DNA of 9,009 bases from CAZTCJ01 sp964612085 (GTDB taxonomy: Bacteria; Pseudomonadota; Alphaproteobacteria; JAJFIK01). The notes beneath the pieces are model-generated. The model was given only the letters and a program-made list of their open reading frames with translations, was not told where the DNA came from and made no database searches. How positions within the stretch are numbered: the stretch's first letter is position 1; every line of letters begins with the position of its first letter. The position numbers and the translations under genes are program-made. The stretch is taken from the NCBI GenBank assembly GCA_964612085.1, contig CAZTCJ010000124.1, forward strand, positions 1-9,009, written 5' to 3'. Below are positions 6,081 to 9,009 of the stretch, piece after piece.

Positions 6081-7457
6081 ATGAGTGAGACGTGGAAACC
6101 GGAAAGCTGGCGCGCCAAACCGGTGCTGCAGGTGCCGGACTATCCGGATCAGGATCTTTTGAAAGCGGCCGAGGCCCGTCTGGCGGGTCAGCCGCCGTTG
6201 GTGTTCGCAGGCGAAGCGCGGGCCTTGAAGGAGGAGCTGGCCAAGGTCGCGCGAGGGCAGGCGTTTCTACTGCAAGGCGGCGATTGCGCCGAGAGCTTCG
6301 CCGAATTCAACGCCGACACCATCCGCGATACGTTCCGCGTACTGCTGCAAATGGCGGTGGTGCTGACCTTCGGCGCGTCCGTGCCCATCGTCAAGGTGGC
6401 GCGCATCGCGGGCCAGTTCGCCAAGCCCCGGTCCTCCGACACCGAAAAACAAGGCGATGTGGAACTGCCGAGCTATCGCGGCGACATCATCAATGCCATC
6501 GAGTTTGAAAACACAGCGCGCCAGCCCGATCCGGACCGGATGATCCGGGCTTACGGCCAGTCGGCAGCGACGCTCAATCTGATCCGCGCCTTCGCCGGCG
6601 GCGGCTATGCGGATCTCACCAATGTGCACCGCTGGCTGTTGGGCTTTATCGACGATAGTCCGGCAGCGGAGCGCTATGAGGCCATCGCCGACAAGATCAC
6701 GGAAGCCATGGATTTCATGGCCGCCTGCGGCATCACGCCGGAAACCGCGCCGCAATTGTCGCAAACAGAAGTGTTTACAAGCCACGAGGCGCTGCTTCTT
6801 CCTTACGAACAGGCGCTGACGCGGATCGATTCCACCACCGGCGACTGGTACGCCACCTCGGCCCATATGTTGTGGGTGGGCGACCGTACTCGCCAGCCGG
6901 ACGGCGCCCATATCGAATTCCTCCGGGGCGTGAAGAACCCCATAGGCGTCAAATGCGGACCGTCCCTGGAGCCGGACGGGTTGATCCGCCTGCTGGACCG
7001 TCTGAACCCGGAAGATGAGCCGGGCCGTATCACGCTCATTTGCCGCTACGGTGCCGACAAGGTGGGCGAGCACCTGCCGGGCCTCGTTCAGGCGGTGGCG
7101 CGGGAAGGCCGCACGGTCGGCTGGTCCTGCGATCCCATGCACGGCAATACGGTGAAGACCGGCAACGGCTTCAAGACCCGGCCGTTCGAACGGATCCTGG
7201 CCGAGACCCGCCAGTTCTTCGCGGTCCATAAGGCGGAGGGCAGTTATGCCGGGGGCGTCCATTTCCAGATGACCGGCCAGCACGTGAACGAATGCCTGGG
7301 TGGCGCCAACGAGCTACGCGACGACCATCTCCATTCCCGCTATCACACCCATTGCGACCCGCGCCTCAATGCCAATCAGGCGCTCGAACTGTCGTTTCTG
7401 CTGGCGGAAGGCATCAAGACCGAGCGCACCAAAGGCAGTGTCCGGAAGGCGAGTTGA
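6081..7457 (+). CDS. aroG: Class II 3-deoxy-D-arabino-heptulosonate-7-phosphate (DAHP) synthase
   Basis: It condenses phosphoenolpyruvate and erythrose-4-phosphate to DAHP, the entry step of the shikimate pathway. The 458-residue protein is clearly of the plant/mycobacterial class II type. It shows LQGGDCAESF, RAYGQSAATLNL, NVHRW, HEALLLPYEQ, VGDRTRQPDGAHIEF, GVKCGPS, WSCDPMHGNT, GQHVNECLGG and HCDPRLNANQALELSFLLAE. The metal ligands known from M. tuberculosis AroG (Cys87, His369, Glu411, Asp441) align with Cys69, His354, position 396 and Asp426 with identical spacing (42 and 30 residues). Position 396 is glutamine (CAG) instead of glutamate. ATG at 6081 has a modest GGGGTG upstream; an in-frame start 11 codons earlier lacks family similarity. 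Erythrose-4-phosphate links it to the pentose phosphate pathway of rpiA. Gene naming in this class is inconsistent (aroG, aroF, aroA-II). Confidence 0.95.
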   Translation: MSETWKPESWRAKPVLQVPDYPDQDLLKAAEARLAGQPPLVFAGEARALKEELAKVARGQAFLLQGGDCAESFAEFNADTIRDTFRVLLQMAVVLTFGASVPIVKVARIAGQFAKPRSSDTEKQGDVELPSYRGDIINAIEFENTARQPDPDRMIRAYGQSAATLNLIRAFAGGGYADLTNVHRWLLGFIDDSPAAERYEAIADKITEAMDFMAACGITPETAPQLSQTEVFTSHEALLLPYEQALTRIDSTTGDWYATSAHMLWVGDRTRQPDGAHIEFLRGVKNPIGVKCGPSLEPDGLIRLLDRLNPEDEPGRITLICRYGADKVGEHLPGLVQAVAREGRTVGWSCDPMHGNTVKTGNGFKTRPFERILAETRQFFAVHKAEGSYAGGVHFQMTGQHVNECLGGANELRDDHLHSRYHTHCDPRLNANQALELSFLLAEGIKTERTKGSVRKAS

Positions 7458-7477
7458 GGATTTTTGGAGTGCCTTAA

Positions 7478-9009
7478 ATGGCTGAGTGGACCAAGAAGGA
7501 TCTGCAACGTGTCGCCGACTCAGCGCGCGAAATTTTGAATGTAGTTAAAAGTTCCAATCAGCCCCTTGATGGTATTGATGCTGAACAGTTCAACCAAAGA
7601 CTTGACTGGATTGTCACGCTTGAAGGTCTTGACGATCAGGAAATAGCACAACTCCGTACCGTTCGTCGGGATCTCAAGATACTTGCTCGCCAAGTCGATT
7701 GGTCGGAGACGAACACGTTTGCGTATCACACGCTGAACCAGCTCCGGGTTGGTCTTGACGACTTATTGGATATCTTACCGGCCCCCATCACATTGGAGGA
7801 TGACAAGGCAAGCGTTGTCGTCGATCGCAATGAGATCGAACGCCTTTTGGCTGCGGAGGATCGGCGTGTTTCGGAGATGATCCAAGATGCGCGCGATTCA
7901 GAGCGGATCGTGAACACGCAAGGTGGCGATTATAATCACACGGAGCATCATTTACACATTCATGTGGAATTGCTGAAGCCGGAACGTATTGCGGAGTTAT
8001 TGAAGGAGTTACGGGATGTCGGCTCTGCATGGCTCTCGGAGCTGAAGGCTCTCTTTCCCAGCGTCGTGGATATTCGTCATCTGACGGAAGAAACAAAAGC
8101 GCTTATAGAGAAACTACATAATTTTATTCGCACTCTTGGACAGCTTCCCCGTGAAGTTGCCAGGACTTATGATCTCCTGAAGTTCTCACTCAAGGCATTG
8201 GAAGCGTCTGGAAAGCGCGTCTGGCGCGGCGGCGCGACATTGGTGCGATACATTCAGCGCGTCTGGCAAAAAAACAATCCCGATATACCTTTAGAAGAAG
8301 GTAAAACAAATCAGTCTTCAGATAATTTGCCCGATTTCGAGTCTTTCAAAGAAGCGCCGTTCGCCCCTGAAATGGTCGTCCTGCCCACGGGGGCCTTTCT
8401 AATGAGCTCGCCGCCCGGCGAGGAAGGACGAAGTGGGAACGAGGGGCCGCAACATGAAGTGCATATCGCAAAGCCCTTTGCGTTGGGCCGATATGCCGTG
8501 ACCTTCGATGAATACGATACGTTTTGCGAAAGCGAAGGGGTTGAAAAACCGTCCGGCCAGGGTTGGGGGCGCGGGCGGCGTCCGGTCATCAACGTGTCGT
8601 GGGACGACGCCCAGGCCTATTGCCGGTGGCTCTCCAGGCAAACCCGTCAGACCTACCGGCTGCCGAGCGAGGCCGAATGGGAATATGCGTGCAGGGCGGG
8701 AACCACGACGCCGTTTTTCTTCGGCGAAACCATCAGCGCCGATCAGGCCAATTATGACGCAAGATACACTTACGACTCCGGCAAGAAGGGAGAATTCAGG
8801 GAGCGGACCACTCCGGTCGGGGACTTTCCGGCCAATGATTTCCGTCTCTACGATATGCATGGCAATGTGTGGGAATGGTGCCAGGACTGTTGGAACGATA
8901 GCTATCGGGGGGCGCCTGCCGACGGATCGCCATGGGAAGATGGCGATTGCTCAGCCCGCGTTTTGCGGGGCGGGTCCTGGAACAACACTCCACAGAACCT
9001 GCGCTCCGC
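7478..9009 (+). CDS. Large protein with unrecognised helical N-terminus and C-terminal FGE/SUMF1-fold domain (runs off window)
   Basis: The frame is open from ATG 7478 (GGAG eight bases upstream) to the window end: 510 codons, no stop. Residues 1-145 are charged, helical and unrecognised. Residues 146-163 form a His-rich, strand-like segment (GGDYNHTEHHLHIHV). Residues 165-275 are again helical, then an acidic, Ser/Asn-containing linker. From about residue 299 comes an FGE/SUMF1 (C-type-lectin-like) domain: MVVLPTGAFLM, PVINVSWDDAQAYCRWL, RLPSEAEWEYACRAG (394 on), HGNVWEWCQD (GNVWEW at 462-467) and RVLRGGSWNNTPQNLRS (494-510). The two catalytic cysteines of true formylglycine-generating enzymes would fall at 503 and 508, which are Asn and Leu, so sulfatase activation is unlikely. 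I see no signal peptide or membrane segment. The first 850 bases are AT-richer than all neighbours; the FGE part is GC-rich, suggesting a mosaic gene. It starts 20 bases after the DAHP synthase with no terminator between. Role unknown; ligand binding or a retroelement-diversified receptor is possible. Confidence 0.85.
   Translation, partial: MAEWTKKDLQRVADSAREILNVVKSSNQPLDGIDAEQFNQRLDWIVTLEGLDDQEIAQLRTVRRDLKILARQVDWSETNTFAYHTLNQLRVGLDDLLDILPAPITLEDDKASVVVDRNEIERLLAAEDRRVSEMIQDARDSERIVNTQGGDYNHTEHHLHIHVELLKPERIAELLKELRDVGSAWLSELKALFPSVVDIRHLTEETKALIEKLHNFIRTLGQLPREVARTYDLLKFSLKALEASGKRVWRGGATLVRYIQRVWQKNNPDIPLEEGKTNQSSDNLPDFESFKEAPFAPEMVVLPTGAFLMSSPPGEEGRSGNEGPQHEVHIAKPFALGRYAVTFDEYDTFCESEGVEKPSGQGWGRGRRPVINVSWDDAQAYCRWLSRQTRQTYRLPSEAEWEYACRAGTTTPFFFGETISADQANYDARYTYDSGKKGEFRERTTPVGDFPANDFRLYDMHGNVWEWCQDCWNDSYRGAPADGSPWEDGDCSARVLRGGSWNNTPQNLRS
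8972..9009 (+). other. Possible start of a DGR variable region (truncated)
   Basis: This is the part of the FGE-fold domain where known diversity-generating retroelement targets carry their variable region. The visible residues GSWNNTPQNLRS include three AAC asparagine codons (502, 503, 507). AAC is the codon that adenine-directed mutagenesis diversifies most. Ordinary FGE-fold proteins have a similar GGSW..-LRSA-R motif, so the resemblance alone is not proof, and the diagnostic remainder lies beyond the window. Confidence 0.25.

Noticed and set aside
7928..7937. GATTATAATC palindrome containing a perfect TATAAT, as an internal promoter
   Set aside because: No -35 lies at 16-18 bases upstream, and it sits inside the continuous coding frame encoding GDYNH.
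7478..9009. Annotation as a genuine sulfatase-activating FGE or as EgtB
   Set aside because: The FGE catalytic cysteines are replaced and no EgtB-type iron-binding histidine motif is visible; only the fold signatures support the family assignment.

Overview
The window looks like a GC-rich alphaproteobacterial chromosome. Hand counts of sampled 60-base lines give roughly 65-68% GC in the housekeeping genes. Other signs are a phosphoglycolate phosphatase, ribose-5-phosphate isomerase and glutathione reductase neighbourhood, a class II (plant-type) DAHP synthase, and a tRNA promoter close to the Caulobacter-type consensus. I cannot name a genus.

Left part (1-889, minus strand): the 5' part of a tRNA-Val (anticodon CAC) cut by the window edge, its likely promoter, then gph, an HAD-family phosphoglycolate phosphatase. 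A 181-base gap separates gph from the divergently transcribed glmU.

Middle part (1071-5953, plus strand): glmU, a RusA-like Holliday-junction endonuclease, an unnamed protein with a degenerate restriction-endonuclease-like N-terminus, and rpiA are packed with gaps of 3, 17 and 8 bases, so they probably form one operon. After 145 structured bases comes gor (glutathione reductase). The operon mixes cell-wall precursor synthesis (UDP-GlcNAc), pentose-phosphate metabolism and two putative DNA-handling proteins. gor uses NADPH, which the pentose phosphate pathway supplies.

Right part (5954-9009): a 127-base leader with an inverted repeat and a direct repeat, then a class II DAHP synthase (first step of the shikimate pathway). 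Its glutamate metal ligand appears to be replaced by glutamine. Only 20 bases later begins a large open gene that runs off the window (510 codons visible). Its N-terminal part is all-helical, unrecognised and clearly AT-richer than the surroundings (about 42-47% GC in sampled lines). It is joined to a GC-rich C-terminal formylglycine-generating-enzyme (FGE/SUMF1) fold domain that lacks the catalytic cysteines.

The most interesting lead is this last gene. Its visible C-terminal motif (GGSWNNTPQNLRS, with AAC codons) resembles the start of the variable region in C-type-lectin/FGE-fold targets of diversity-generating retroelements (DGRs). The window stops before the rest of that region, so no template repeat or reverse transcriptase can be seen here, and the DGR idea remains a hypothesis.
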